Source: Platanthera guangdongensis
Taxonomy: Eukaryota > Streptophyta > Magnoliopsida > Asparagales > Orchidaceae
NCBI GenBank assembly: GCA_039583875.1
Contig: CM077164.1
Coordinates: forward strand, 68,541,628-68,605,627
DNA: 64,000 nucleotides
Direction: 5' to 3'
The notes beneath the pieces were generated by a model. It was given only the letters and a program-made list of their open reading frames with translations. It ran no database searches and had not been told where the DNA came from. Shown one piece after another: positions 44,001-55,143 of this stretch. Within the stretch, counting starts at the first letter, position 1, and each line of letters opens with the position of its first letter. Position numbers and translations under genes: made by a program.

Positions 44001-46366
44001 AATGTTTGTGGAAATGTTTGATGGATAATTAGTATACTTTGTTCATTAACCCAAAAACTTGAAATTTCATGAGAAAATCAAGTATAGCCTTTATTATTAA
44101 ATGATAAATTATGAAACTTTTTCTAGGATATTTGTATGATATCATAATCATCCCTGAATTTTCTCTAAATTTTTGGAGGTATTATTGCTGTAAAATCTTT
44201 TAAAATGACTTTTTTATGAGATATCTTTGAAATTAAATTTAAGGGCCTAAACCTTCCTGAAAACTTTGAAGACTTAGGCTTTAGAGTTGATTATGCATTT
44301 TGTAATTAACATAAATTTATTGGAATATTATCTTGTCTGAGAGTGGTACTTCATGTTCAAACTTGGGCTTTTTGGATACTAGAAAAAATAAATAAATTAT
44401 CAGACAAATTAGGAAAATTATGAATTTCTGGATTTATGCTACAAATGTCATTTTAGCCCTCTAATAATTATCATTGGGGTACTGGATGAGTATTTCATGG
44501 ACTTCCCTTTTTACGGGTCATGTAGCTTAAGTGGTCTGCATATAGCAAACCTGCACGAAATCATTTTGGATATGAATTAGAGCACGTGTGATGGGTCTAG
44601 TTTGGTTTGCTGGAAGGATAAGTAGAATTGGGTGCATCTATGGAAGATAAGTGAGTAGGGTGTTGTTTTGTCTAGGGTTTAGAGTCGTTCGGGTCCGACG
44701 AAAGATCGTCCTACCCAAGGAGAGTTGGAGTCAAATCACCCTAGGATTAGCATATCAGAACATGAGAAAGTAATGGGTAAGGGAATCAACCAACAATAAA
44801 AATAAGTACCTTGCGAAAGGGAACGCTGGGCGTAATTCCAACATAGTTCATAGTGCCCCTTGAGAGCCCTTCACAGGGAATACCGGGGGCAGTCCTGAGT
44901 TAACGTAAACTGTATTAACAAGCTGAAAAGAGTAACTTAGTAATTAGGGTTGCACCTTCACAAACACTGATAACACCGGAAGTTAGCTGGATCCTCGGCT
45001 CGGATGGTTAAAAGATGGACTTTGGGTCTGAGGAGCTTCGGCTCGATTGTTTGAGACGGACATGTTGGTCCGGGGAGCTTCGGCTCGGGTTTGATTACGC
45101 TAAATTTGCATGTGCATAAAAGGAAGGAAAAACTAAGGTGGTGGGTCTTCGGTATTGGAGGGTCGATGCACCGACGCCAATACATTGACTCGGCAAGTGC
45201 GGTTAGCACTTCGCCAACAGAAGTCCGGTGCGCCAGCCGGCAAGAGTACGCAGGAGTCCGCTTTGTGCACCAAGCGTTGAGGCGTACGATAGGTCTGACA
45301 GGTAGTGCTTTACTGGTTTAGAGGTGGGCGAGGCCCAACCCACCGCTTCCGTCTGCCACTACGGAGGTATCCTGGGAGGTTACCGCTCCAGAAAGGAGGA
45401 ACTAAAGGTCTGTGTGCACAGAGTCGGGTGTGTGTGTTGCACTTGCATGATCCATCATACCCACTTGCATGTCATAGCATAAACGATTCATTCAACCCTG
45501 ACACCTAAAGTATAAGTGGAATGGGACGCTTATACTTTAAGACCTGCAAAATGACCCCTTGGTTCTATAAGCTTGTGTGGGAAAGTTTATAAATTAAGGT
45601 TAATTTTGATATATATATTTACTGCTGTTTGATAACTGACACCCCAACGTATAAATTGGTATGGGACTTTTTATACGATGGGAGCCTTGCAGAAGACCCC
45701 TTGGCTTATGTGTTCTCACATAAGTGAAGGTTATTTTTCATATTTCAACTTTTATCTATACATGTTATAGAATTGCTAGTATAGGTCCGCTGCCATCTGT
45801 TTTTCTTGATATTCTCCACCTTCAAGTCCTCCCCTTTCTTCCTCTCCGCTTGGTGCCTAGGAGCCGTGGGGGAAGGGGCGGGGGATGATAGGACTTACTC
45901 TTTTAGACTAACGGTTTTCGAACCGCATCATTTAGGGGATCGTGGAGACCAGCATGGAGGAGCAGCCCCAAAGACCGGTGCGCTTGGAGGTGGGGCAGTC
46001 TAGCTCCGGAGTTCATACAGCCGGGACTGTGAGTCTCAACCTTGAGTAGTTTTTTCTGCTTTTGCTTCCGCATGAGTGATTTTGTAGTGAGGATATGATG
46101 TACCGGGCATAAGCCCGTATTTTGCTACTTTAATATTTTATCCTGTGGACACTCCCTTCGTGGAGACTTATTTACTATGATATGTGATTTTCTATGGACT
46201 GCAATTTTGCATTTACATTATTGTGCTTCTTTTCTGCGATCGATTTGGCCGGCAGAATCGGCGCTTTGTGGTGATGACCCTTCAGGGCGTGAAGGAGTCA
46301 CTGCAAAACGGCGGTTCTGGGCCTAAGACCCCGGTGTTGAAAAGGAAAAAAAAAGGGGGTCTTACA
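41083..46366 (+). mobile_element. LTR2: 5.3-kb solo LTR of a Tekay/Del-like gypsy family
   Basis: It starts TGCAACATCCC, ends GGGGTCTTACA and is flanked by tgcta duplications, with no internal coding region, as expected after LTR-LTR recombination. It shares ordered blocks with LTR1. Inside are degenerate 160-bp repeats rich in GGTCAA/TTGACC (about 41325-41900) and 17 consecutive C at 42164-42180. There is also a GC-rich stretch (42340-42720) with a short ATG frame encoding MATRRSTRIQAARK before a donor-like AAG/GTCCGT, followed by compact GC-rich blocks at 45000-45450. I could not support any protein gene. The length is large for a solo LTR but fits the long-LTR chromovirus families. Confidence 0.78.
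41325..41900 (+). repeat. About 160-bp degenerate tandem repeats rich in TTGACC/GGTCAA in LTR2
   Basis: Blocks containing gttgacccaagtcaact, tggtcaaagt and gggtcaaccc recur at about 41330, 41486, 41647 and 41810. More than 15 TTGAC or GTCAA cores occur in under 600 bp; TTGACC/T is the W-box core bound by WRKY factors. Confidence 0.65.
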
Positions 46367-46600
46367 TGCTATGACTCCCCCTTGCTAGGACCTTATCTCT
46401 TCTCTTCTCTCCCCCTTTTTGACTTCTACAAAATAGGCAGATGGGGGCTGGCCTTCCCATTGGCTGACCTTCTTTCTTGTATCCAGAGTATCTTACTCCC
46501 CCTCAGTAGAAGCATCAGTGAACTGATACTACTAGGGAGTCTGTGTGTCCAGCAAAAGGAACAATATCTATAAAAAAAATACAAAAGGGAGTGTCTGAAG

Positions 46601-48230
46601 CTATGCCAAGTTGAACATACCAAACTCAAATTTGAGGGTGTTGAACTTTGCTTCATCTAATGGCTAAGTGAAGATATCAACCGCTTGCTTATCTGTGGGG
46701 ACAAACTCAAGACTGATGTCTTCCTTCTCCACATGCTCCCTGATAAAATGATAACTTATTTCTATATGCTTAGTGCTGCGATATGAGACAGGATTCTTAG
46801 CAATAGAAATAGCACTTGTAGAATCATAGTAAAGAGGAGTTCTACATACCTACAGGTTTTAATCCTGGAGCTGATGTTGGATTCACAGCAGCTGACCATA
46901 GCAGATGCTTGCTGATATATATTCTGACTCAGTAGTGGATATAGCCATACTAGTTTGCTTCTTTCTACTACAAGAAACTATCCTTCTTCCTAAGAACTGA
47001 TAGGTTCTAGTAGTGTTTTTCCTGTCTTCTTATTAACCCACAAAATCTCCATATGAAAATCTTGTTAGATCAAAATCCCTATTTCTAGGGTACCGTAGTC
47101 CAAGATCTGGTGTGCTCTTAAGATATCTCAAGATTCTCTTTGCAGCAGAGTAATGAGATTCTTTATGGCAGGCCTGATACCTAGCACGGACACATGTGAC
47201 ATACTTGATGTCAGGCCTACTAGCAGTCAGGTATAGAAGGGAGCCAATTATCCCTCTATACAAATACTCATCAACAGGTTTTCCTGCCTCATCTTTGTTT
47301 ATAAGCATACTTGATCCATGGGAGTTCTCATGATGGGGGCATTCTCTATACCATACTTTTTGATTAGCTCCCTGGTGAACTTGGATTAGGATATGGACAA
47401 GCCATCATCAATCTGTCTTACTTGGAGTCCCAAGAAGAACTTGAGCTTACCCATGCTGGTTATCTTAAACTTCGCTTGCATAAGTTTACCAAACTTCCTT
47501 CAAAGGTTGTCATCAGTAGATCCAAAGATAATGTCATCGAAATATATCTGTACTAGGATAAGCTTGCCCTTTGATTCCCTTAGAAATAGGATCTTGTCTA
47601 TCTCCCCCCTTGAGAATTTATTCTCAATGAGGAAGCTAGATAAGTTTTCATACCAAGCCTTAGGGGCTTGCTTTATCCCTTATAGAGCTTTCCTAAGCTT
47701 ATACACAAAATTAGGAGAGTTAGGAACTATACAATCTGGTGGATGAGCCACATATAATTCCTCTTTGAGGTCCTCATTCAGGAATGCTAATTTGACATCC
47801 ATTTTGTAGACTTTGAATCCCTAATGGGAAGCAAGTGCAAGTAAGATCCTTATGGCTTCCAGTCTGGCTACTAGTGCAAAGGTCTGGTCAAAGTCTATGT
47901 CCTCTTCTTGTCTATAGCCTTGAGCGACTAGTTTAGCCTTATTCTTGACAATAATGCCATCTTGATCCAACTTGTTCCTGTAGATCCACTTAGTCCCTAT
48001 GACATTTTATCATTGAGGTCTGGGGACCAACTTCTAGACCTTACATCTCTTGAATTGGTCTAGTTCTTCTTGCATTGCTCCAATCCAAAACTGGTCCTTG
48101 ATTGCTTCTTCAAACTTCTTTGGCTCTTCTTTTGACAAGAAGCCTGAGTAGAGAGTTGTATTCATGCTCCTGCTTCTTGTCTGGACCCCATGATGTGCAT
48201 CACCAATGGTTTAGAGATCTGCTGAAAAGG
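46601..48230 (-). pseudogene. Sirevirus C pol, C-terminal half (reverse transcriptase and RNase H)
   Basis: The minus-strand reading from about 48215 encodes the reverse transcriptase N-terminal block ([32 protein letters not shown]), then KMDVKLAFLNEDLKEELYV and [13 protein letters not shown], where the usual YVDD reads YFDD. A well-kept stretch follows ([18 protein letters not shown]), then RNase H remains and a stop at 46601 after FEFGMFNLA. Many stops and frameshifts are present. At about 48215-48230 similarity to pol ends abruptly just upstream of the reverse transcriptase; no integrase follows. Confidence 0.85.
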
Positions 48231-48368
48231 CTTCCCACGAGCCCAAGGTTGTACACAATCCCCTCTCTTTTTGAGGTTGGCCCAATCTCGGAAAGAAGGT
48301 CCAACCGAGGCTCACAGTTGTCGGGATTCATTTGTAAGAATCTTTGGCGGGGCCCTCCGCCTGGATTC

Positions 48369-48377
48369 TATATATAT
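48369..48377 (+). promoter_or_regulatory. TATA box of module gene 1 (48.4 kb)
   Basis: TATATATAT lies about 62 bp before ATG 48439, followed by a CT-rich leader without ATG. Confidence 0.55.
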
Positions 48378-48438
48378 GAGACTCCACCTCAACATAGAGT
48401 CCCCCCTTTCTCATTTCCACTTCTCTTCCACCCTCAAC

Positions 48439-49455
48439 ATGTCTCATAGCCAGAGCTTTCGCGAACATCTCGTGATGGTGCAGAAGCAAAACAAATCCAA
48501 CGTGGCTGCCTTGATCTCGTCTTTGGGCCGCACCCCCGCCTCAGCCCCTTCATCCTCTCTCTTGAAGAAGACAAAAGTTGTCGGCCCTCCCTTCTCGGCC
48601 AGCGCGACATCCTTGGCACCCTTGACTGCTGATACACTTCCTCCCGTGTCATTCGGGGAGAGACAGGTGATTCTTGATTCCCCCCTCTCTCCTCTCTTTT
48701 CTCTTATCATATCGCCTATTTACCATGCTCTTTTAGGGAAACCTAGCTGATTCCCCTATTCCCGCAAATCCTCCTGATGTCACCAACCAGCCTTATCAAT
48801 GCCCTGACTCGCCTGAGGAATCTTCCACTACAACTACAAGGAGAGAAGACCTCTTACAAATTGTGGGGAATCTTCGCATCCAAAGTATGAAAACTAATCC
48901 CATCTTTTTTGTTTCACACAGATTCTTGTTCCTTCACTGGGCACATACGAGACCATAGGGCTAATCCTTATACCCACGGCACACGGCCGCGATACCGTGC
49001 TTCATGATGATCTTTTGCCTTTCCTTTTTCTGTGCAGGTATCCAATTCGACTCGAGCACCGAGGGGTCTCCTGTGCCGCCTCTCCTCTCACCTCTTCCTC
49101 GCCCAGATGAAATAGAAGACTACCTGGGTGATCCCATGGACACCTTGTAGTTGAAGCGCCGGACAGCTAGGATGTTTCGAAAGTATACACATATCATCCG
49201 CGAGATGGAGCTGGAGAAGCAGGCTTCTGATTAGCGTATTAACTGGCTGGAAACTGAATGCACTCGCCTTTCTGCCGAGATCGAGGCCGACACCATAATG
49301 GATGGGACAGACCCCTAGGCCATCATAAGTGAGACAGATGAACACCTTCGTCTCGGGTGTCACAGTTTAGTCGCCATCCGCGCCTTCCATCTACCCGATC
49401 GCCATCCATGTGCGGGAGGTCGTGGTGACCGTTGCAAATGGCTCAAGAACTGAGG
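48439..49455 (+). pseudogene. Tat-module gene 1, second copy (spliced, coiled-coil C-terminus)
   Basis: Exon 1 is 48439-48666 (MSHSQSFREHLVMVQKQNKS...), exon 2 is 48737-48884 and exon 3 starts at 49038. The donors (CAG/GTGATT, AAA/GTATGA) and acceptors (CTCTTTTAG, TTTCTGTGCAG) join with consistent phases, and no stop occurs in exons 1 and 2. Exon 3 encodes an acidic segment (PDEIEDYLGDPMDTL), then a TAG at about 49149 and a helical segment (RMFRKYTHIIREMELEKQ) with another stop. It ends near 49455. Position and layout match antisense gene 1 of the Tat element, though sequence similarity is weak by eye. Function unknown. Confidence 0.58.
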
Positions 49456-49738
49456 AATCCTGGATTCATCTCTCCCACTTAATGCTTCCTTGTAACTGTT
49501 ATGAATCGATCAGCCACCCGCCCTTTTAACTATTATTTTTTACATAGGTCCCCCCGGACAAGATGCCCGCCCCGTGAGGGATGAAATAATTTATTATGAT
49601 AATCTATCATGATATTTTTTGTCAATATGTCATGTCAAGCTGGGTTTTTCATCATTGCTGTGTTTAATTAGTCTATTCTTTTGTTTTATTATTGGCTCAT
49701 ATAAAAAATCGCCGCGGTATTTCCGCACCTCGGGTTCT

Positions 49739-49762
49739 GGAGAGAGAGAGAGAGAGAGAGAA
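49739..49762 (+). repeat. GA dinucleotide microsatellite
   Basis: About 12 uninterrupted GA units lie about 80 bp upstream of the TATA box of module gene 2. GA repeats in plant promoters can bind BPC-type factors; no direct evidence of this here. Confidence 0.85.
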
Positions 49763-49838
49763 GATGAACCGTCGGATCGCCCCTTCGGCTTCCGCCTTTT
49801 CATTTTCCCGCTCATTCTCCTCTCCTCTCTCTATCCGC

Positions 49839-49846
49839 TATAAATA
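49839..49846 (+). promoter_or_regulatory. TATA box of module gene 2 (49.8 kb)
   Basis: TATAAATA in the context ctatccgctataaataccgc lies 158 bp before ATG 50004, downstream of a GA repeat. Confidence 0.65.
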
Positions 49847-50003
49847 CCGCTCTCCAGGATCTAGATGCTTCTACGCTTGTATTGTTGCTCTCTGCTATTA
49901 TCGAGATCCAGAGCTCTCGCCTACTCCTCCTTACCTAACACTTCTCGCATCCCGCTTCCCCTTCACTCTTTTCCCCTTATCTATTTCTGTCGTCTCGCTG
50001 GCT

Positions 50004-51946
50004 ATGGGGAAGAAGAAGGTAAAAGAAGGCAAGGGCCCCAGCTGCTGTGGGAGGCCATTTGCCGACCGCGATTTCCCTCTTGGCAGGATATCCGTAGAAG
50101 ACTACAATTGCTTCGCCAGCGAGTTCCCGACAGATGGATATCTGTCTCGCCCACCCAAGATCGGCGAGTCCATTAACACCTTCTATCCCGACGAACTTGC
50201 CTTCCCCGTCTCGCACTTTGAGGAGGGGCTAAGACTCCCCCTATGACCAGAGGTTAAACAGGTTTTCAAATACTTTGGCGTTGTTCCCGCGCAGTTCAAC
50301 CCAAGTGCGATATTGATGTTGGTCGCCTTCGCAAGTTACCTATGGCGAGAGAGCATCTAATTTAGCTTGACTGCCTTCCGCAAGATGTTCATTTACCATG
50401 CAAAAGACGACGACATTTCCTACTTCACAGGCCAAGGCCTAAATGTATGTGAGATGCCAAACAAGAATCACCATTGGCTCACTCGCTTCGTTTTCATTTG
50501 CGGGAACTTGGGAGGCGTCCCTATCGCTCCGGAGTCACCTACCGAGGTGTACTACAAGACCCCCAAGGTTGGGGGTGTCGAGAAGGCTCTCTGCGACTTC
50601 TTTGCAGGGAAAGTTTCCAGGTCAACTTCCTTCGGCGAGACCTTGACTCGTTTCTTCCCATCCTTCCCGGTGAAGGTACATTCGCGCCCCCTTAATATTA
50701 TGCTTATCTTCTTATTTTATTCTAACCACTATCTCGCTTAGGAGAGAGAACTATCCCTGTCCACCCCCCTTATCAGAGCAACAAGGTCTCTCCCTTGCGA
50801 GTATAGCGGCGGAGGAGGCAAAGGAAACGCTGACCCCCGCCCCAAAGAAGAGGCCTAGTGACGATGTCGCTACTTCTCGGCATAGCCCAAAGAAAAGGAT
50901 GAAGAAGGCAGTCTCCCTCCCGAAGAAGAAGAAAGGAGCCGCTCCTAAGGAAAGGAAGGAAATGTCGGGGTCCCTGACCCCCATTTATGTGGAAAGTTCT
51001 CCCTCACCTCGCCATCAAGCCGTCTCGCCTGCCCCCAAGATGGCCCTACCTGATCAAATAGCCACCACCTCTGTCCAGCCTGCCGAGCTTCCCCCTCGCG
51101 AGGCTGGCTCTTCCAGCAGCCCAGCCGCCTCCTCGCGTCCAAATTACAGCATGGGGCCCATGACGGACGATGCCGCCGGCAAGCCGGTACTCTTGTGGGA
51201 GAAGGACGCCAACGGCGTGTCGGTGTCTACTCTCCTTGCCTCCTGGAAGGAGTAAGACCCGCCCACTAGTCATGCCTTCTGCCTTGGGTATGGGCTATAC
51301 CGTGGCCTTGGGACTGAGTTCACGGATAATGAAGCATCGCGAGAACTCATCCTGAAGACCGCCCACGCCCAGCTTCGCTCCACGGAGCTCTCGCACCGGA
51401 TCTCGCTCTGCCTGGTCTACAACAATAAGAAGTGGAAGGAGGCCGAGTCCAGCCTTGCTGATTAGTGTAAGAAGTCCAATGACCTCGGGAAGCGGCTGGC
51501 CATCGCCGACAACCTTCTCGCGCGAAGCCAGGGCGGTGTGGCAATCTTTTAAACTACCCCTCACCAGTTTCACTTGCTAGATCTTCACAAACGTTTATTG
51601 ACTAATGGTCTTCTTGTAGGATGCCGAGACTGCTGATCGCATGCGCTCGCGCATTGCGGCTTTGGAGGGAGTAAACAAGAAGTTGAAGGTTGAAAACGCC
51701 CATCTCCTGGACAGTACCATGCTCCATCCATATCCGTTCCAAGCTCCCCTGCCACCTCGCTATTCCCTGGACGATGTCGACGCCCTCCGCCGAGACTCCA
51801 ACATCAATACGGCGGAGCTCCTCCTCAAGATTGTGAAGGAGCTCGGGGTGTTCCGGGATGATGCCGAGACAGTCACCGTCTGCGACTTGGTCCCCCAGTT
51901 GTATGGCGAGACGGATGACAGCTCCACCTCCGGTGATGAGGAGTGA
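50004..51946 (+). pseudogene. Tat-module gene 2, second copy (Transposase_28-like protein)
   Basis: ATG 50004 opens MGKKKVKEGKGPSCC. The N-terminal 220 residues (ISVEDYNCFASEFPTDGYL, FGVVPAQFNPSAILMLVAF, NKNHHWLTRFVFICG) have the plan of the gypsy-type transposon domain PF04195 (tentative). Intron 1 runs from GTACAT at 50676 to the acceptor CTCGCTTAG ending at 50741. Next come three basic nuclear-localisation-like runs (PKKRPSDD, SPKKRMKK, PKKKKGAAPKERK), a Pro/Ser-rich region, helical segments, and after another acceptor (CTTCTTGTAG, ending about 51620) an exon with a coiled coil and an acidic tail (SSTSGDEE) ending at 51946. Stops near 50244 and 51255 and a frameshift near 50750 break it. 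It resembles 13565-15361 in order of parts. Confidence 0.62.
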
Positions 51947-52410
51947 AGGGATGTCAGAGTCTGGGGACTTCTCCCACCTCCTTTTTTGTTTATCCCCTGT
52001 ACTTGTAAATATTCCTGCTAGTGAAGTGTTTCTTTTTTGTGATAGTGAAGTGTTTCTCTTCTGCAATGAACAAAGGGAACATTATTATAACCTTTTGCAC
52101 TTCTTACTTCATCGCGCTTTACCCATTGCCATTTTGCTTGATAGTTAGGTCAAAATGATAGCCCTTGGGCCTCTCCTCGCCTCTACCGCGCGCGAGACCG
52201 TCTAACCCTTTACTCTCGTCTCGCCGCAAGAAAAACCCGGCGCTGTAAACCATGGAGATCAAACCGCTTCTCATGATAGGCCCATCATTTTTATGCGAGG
52301 CCTGTGCCTTTGACAGTGAACACCCGCTCGCTGCGGGCGAGACCACCCCTTCTGAGTGCCAGTCAAGGATGCTCCTCCTCCTTATCCTTGCCCCCAATCC
52401 TTCCTTCTTC

Positions 52411-52565
52411 TGGGAATTCTCTACCAATTTCCTGATGAATATGGACACCTCTCTCCGCGATCTCCTACCACTTGACTTTCCTCCGATCCTTTCTTTTTTC
52501 CAGGAATTCTCTACCAATTTTCTGATGAATATGGACACCTCTATCCGTGAGTTCTTACCGCTTAA
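52411..52565 (+). repeat. 88-bp tandem duplication
   Basis: Two copies of a unit containing gggaattctctaccaattt and tgatgaatatggacacctc start at about 52413 and 52502. They lie just before the satellite, whose period is nearly the same. Confidence 0.8.
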
Positions 52566-52585
52566 CTTGCCTCTGAGTGAGCCAA

Positions 52586-53360
52586 CAACCCTGCCAGCTA
52601 GGTGAGAGCCTGGTTAGTGGGTCTGCTTGGGGTCTCCTTCTCCAAACCATCACCAACCACCGAGTGAGCCTACAGCCCTGCCAGCTAGATGAGAGCCTGG
52701 TTAGCGGGTCTGCTCGGGGTCTCCTTCTCCAATCCATCTCAAACCACCGAGTGAGCATACAGCCCTGCCAGCTAGATGAGATCCTAGTTAGCTGGTCTGC
52801 TCGGGGTCTCCTCTCCCAACCATCTCCAACCACCGAGTGAGCCTACATCCCTACCATCTAGATAAGAGCCCGGTCAGCGTGTCTTCTCGGGGTCTCCTTC
52901 TCCAAAGCATCTCCAACCACTGAGGGGGCCTACAGCCCCGCCATCTAGATGAGAGCCTGGTCAGCGGGACTGCTCGGTGTCTCCTCCCCCAACCATCTCC
53001 AACCAACGAGTGAGCCTACAGCCCTGCCAGCTAGATGAGTGCCTGGTCAGCGGGTCTGCTCGGGGTCTCCTTCTCCAAACCATCTCCAACCACCAAGTGA
53101 GCCTACAGCCCTGCCAGCTAGATGGGAGCCTGGTCAGCGGGTATGCTCGGGGTCTCCACTCCAATCCATTTCCAACCATTGAGTGAGCCTCCAGTCCTGT
53201 CAGCTAGATGAGAGCCTGGTCAACGGGTCTGCTCGGGGTATCCTCTCCAAACCATCTCCAACCACCGAGTGACCCTACAATCCTGCCAGCTAGATGAGAG
53301 CCTGGTCAGCGGGTCTGCTCGGGATCTCCTTCTCCAATCCATCTCTAGCCACCGAGTGAG
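52586..53360 (+). repeat. 86-87-bp satellite-like tandem repeat, nine to ten copies
   Basis: The unit contains cctgccagctagatgagagcc, then gcgggtctgctcggggtctcc and accaccgagtgagcc. Copies start at 52586, 52673, 52760, 52846, 52933, 53019, 53106, 53192 and 53278. Copies differ by a few substitutions and 1-bp indels. Confidence 0.9.
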
Positions 53361-53971
53361 TGTAACGACTCCATCCAATTATATAATATATAATAGAAGG
53401 TCCGATTGGGGCCCCACACCATATACCACAAAACAGGCGGGGAAGTTACAGGTTAATACCGAAACACAATCGCATCCTAACTCAGAGCATGCTAGCGAAA
53501 GATTTTAGCAAAAATATTGAACTCTAGACTTGAATGTCCACTATATATATAAACAACCACATTTATATATAAACTCTCGAAGGAATGTTCAGCATACACA
53601 CCATCGTTTGGCCTTATGGCCTTATAGTTACGATTCACAAGTGCGGATTCTAAACATCGGCGCCCAAGCCGGCCATATTTGAACAAAATACAATATGCTT
53701 TGCTTAGCCTTCAAGGGCTAGCACCGGCAACAGCAGCAGCAGTAGCAGGGACTTCAGCCCTTATGTGTCCTGCTCGGTACTCCAGCACCTGCAAAAGGAC
53801 AGCCCACCAAATGGTGCCAAACAAGGCAACGGTCAGCATTCAGCTGACCAATTTATAATGACCCTACCCCTTTACCGGGGCAGTGGTATTCCTTCCCTGC
53901 AGGTATAGCAATCCATAGGAAGATATATATATATAAATATCACACATTATGCTCTAACATACAAACAATCC
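53361..53971 (+). mobile_element. Start of a further gypsy-type LTR, cut by Sirevirus B2
   Basis: The segment starts TGTAACGACTCC right after the satellite, a beginning common in Tekay/Del LTRs, and runs for 611 bp with no gene. It is cut by Sirevirus B2 at 53972. It includes a short cagcagcag stretch at 53731-53748. It does not obviously match LTR1 or LTR2 beyond the start. Confidence 0.45.
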
Positions 53972-54116
53972 TGTTGGGTACATTGGTTCAAATGTACCTG
54001 ATTGGAAGAAGCCTCACCCAACTCAATGATATACATCAAAATGTATTTGATGTGTTTTGAGTTTACTTGTGCAGGCTAAGTTTTTACAGGAAAGAAGAAA
54101 AAGTTTCTAAGTCCAT

Positions 54117-54978
54117 GTGTCGACACCAAGGAGCAAAGTGTCGACACTTAAGAAGACATGTGTCGACACCCAGACAAGCAGTGTCGACACTTGGAGTCAT
54201 TGTGTCGACACCAGGGATGCTGAGTCGACACCAGACAGAAAGTTTCGACACAAGGAGCTGTGTCGACACTCTGTGAAGAAAAGTGCAGTAAAGCAGTGTC
54301 GACACATAGCGGTTGTGTCGACACCCAGTGAAACTGTGTCTACATCGGAAAGTGTCGACACTTGGAGGCTGTGTCGACACTCAGCAAAAGTCAGCAGAGA
54401 CTAAGTATAAGTGTCGACACTCAGAACAATGTGTCGACACACAACAGAAGAGTGAACACTTGAAGAAAGTGTCGACACAAGAAAGAATGTGTCGACACTC
54501 AGCTGAAGACTCAACACTTGAAGAAAGTGTCGACACAAGGAGCTGTGTCGACACTTAACAAAGATCAGCAAAGTTCAACAAAATATTCTAAGTACAAGTG
54601 TCGACACTAAGGGGATGTGTCGACACTCAGCTAGAGTCTCAACAGATGTAGAATGTGTCGACACAAGGAGCTGTGTCGACACTCAGCAAGTATCAACACT
54701 GACGACATATGTCGACACCAAGAAGAAGTGTCGACACTTAACAGATTCAACACATGAAGATGTGTCGACACAAAGGAGATGTGTCGACACTTACAAGAAT
54801 TCAGCAAAATACTGAAGTACAAGGACTTGTGTCGACACACATTATCAGTGTCGACACATGAATAAGAAGCAGTGTCGAGATATAAAATCTACAACACAAG
54901 GAGTTGTGTCGACACCTTGTAGGCTAGTGTCGACACTTAGTCAACTTGTGTCGACACTTGGTCTATATGTGTCGACAC
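54117..54978 (+). repeat. GTGTCGACAC palindrome array in U3 of Sirevirus B2
   Basis: Dozens of perfect or one-off copies lie in paired arrangement upstream of the TATA box at 55136. Some units differ in order and number from those in B, showing turnover inside the family while the 10-bp motif itself is kept. Confidence 0.9.
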
Positions 54979-55135
54979 TTAAAGACAGACAGTCTCGACA
55001 CTTACAGACAGTTACAGAATTTTCAAGAACTGACTGGATGACTTGACAGCTGCCATTCCAGCCGGTCTACTGCACCTGTCAGAGTTGTCAGAATTCAGTT
55101 ATGAACCGGACCAGCCGGTTACCATGAAGAAGGCC

Positions 55136-55143
55136 TATAAATA
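55136..55143 (+). promoter_or_regulatory. TATA box of Sirevirus B2 LTR
   Basis: TATAAATA in the context aaggcctataaatagtcc lies about 160 bp downstream of the palindrome array, as in Sirevirus B. Confidence 0.75.

Larger units (their letters stand above)
38635..48230 (-). mobile_element. Sirevirus C, 5'-truncated copia retrotransposon, minus
   Basis: The 3' LTR, polypurine tract and 3' half of pol are present. The 5' part (integrase, protease, gag, 5' LTR) is absent beyond about 48230. Between the pol stop (46601) and the polypurine tract there are only about 430 bp of its own DNA once LTR2 (41083-46366) is removed, so the extra ORF and the spacer array found in A and B are missing. It interrupts LTR1. 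Confidence 0.78.
48231..53360 (+). mobile_element. Relic of Tat-type two-gene module with satellite tail
   Basis: Two intron-containing plus-strand genes (48439-49455 and 50004-51946), each behind a TATA box, repeat the plan of the antisense genes of the Tat element at 10166-18902. Neither gag, pol nor a pair of LTRs is recognisable. 51947-52585 is non-coding with an 88-bp duplication, and an 86-87-bp satellite follows to 53360. It may be the antisense part of a Tat element whose remainder was lost, or part of an insertion that extends past the window. Confidence 0.5.

Noticed and set aside
48434..48710. Minus-strand ORFs opposite module gene 1
   Set aside because: They overlap exon 1 of the spliced plus-strand gene, which has a TATA box and consistent intron phases.
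52555..53186. ORFs on both strands of the 86-87-bp satellite
   Set aside because: They are repeat translations; the period is not a steady multiple of three and copies differ by 1-bp indels.
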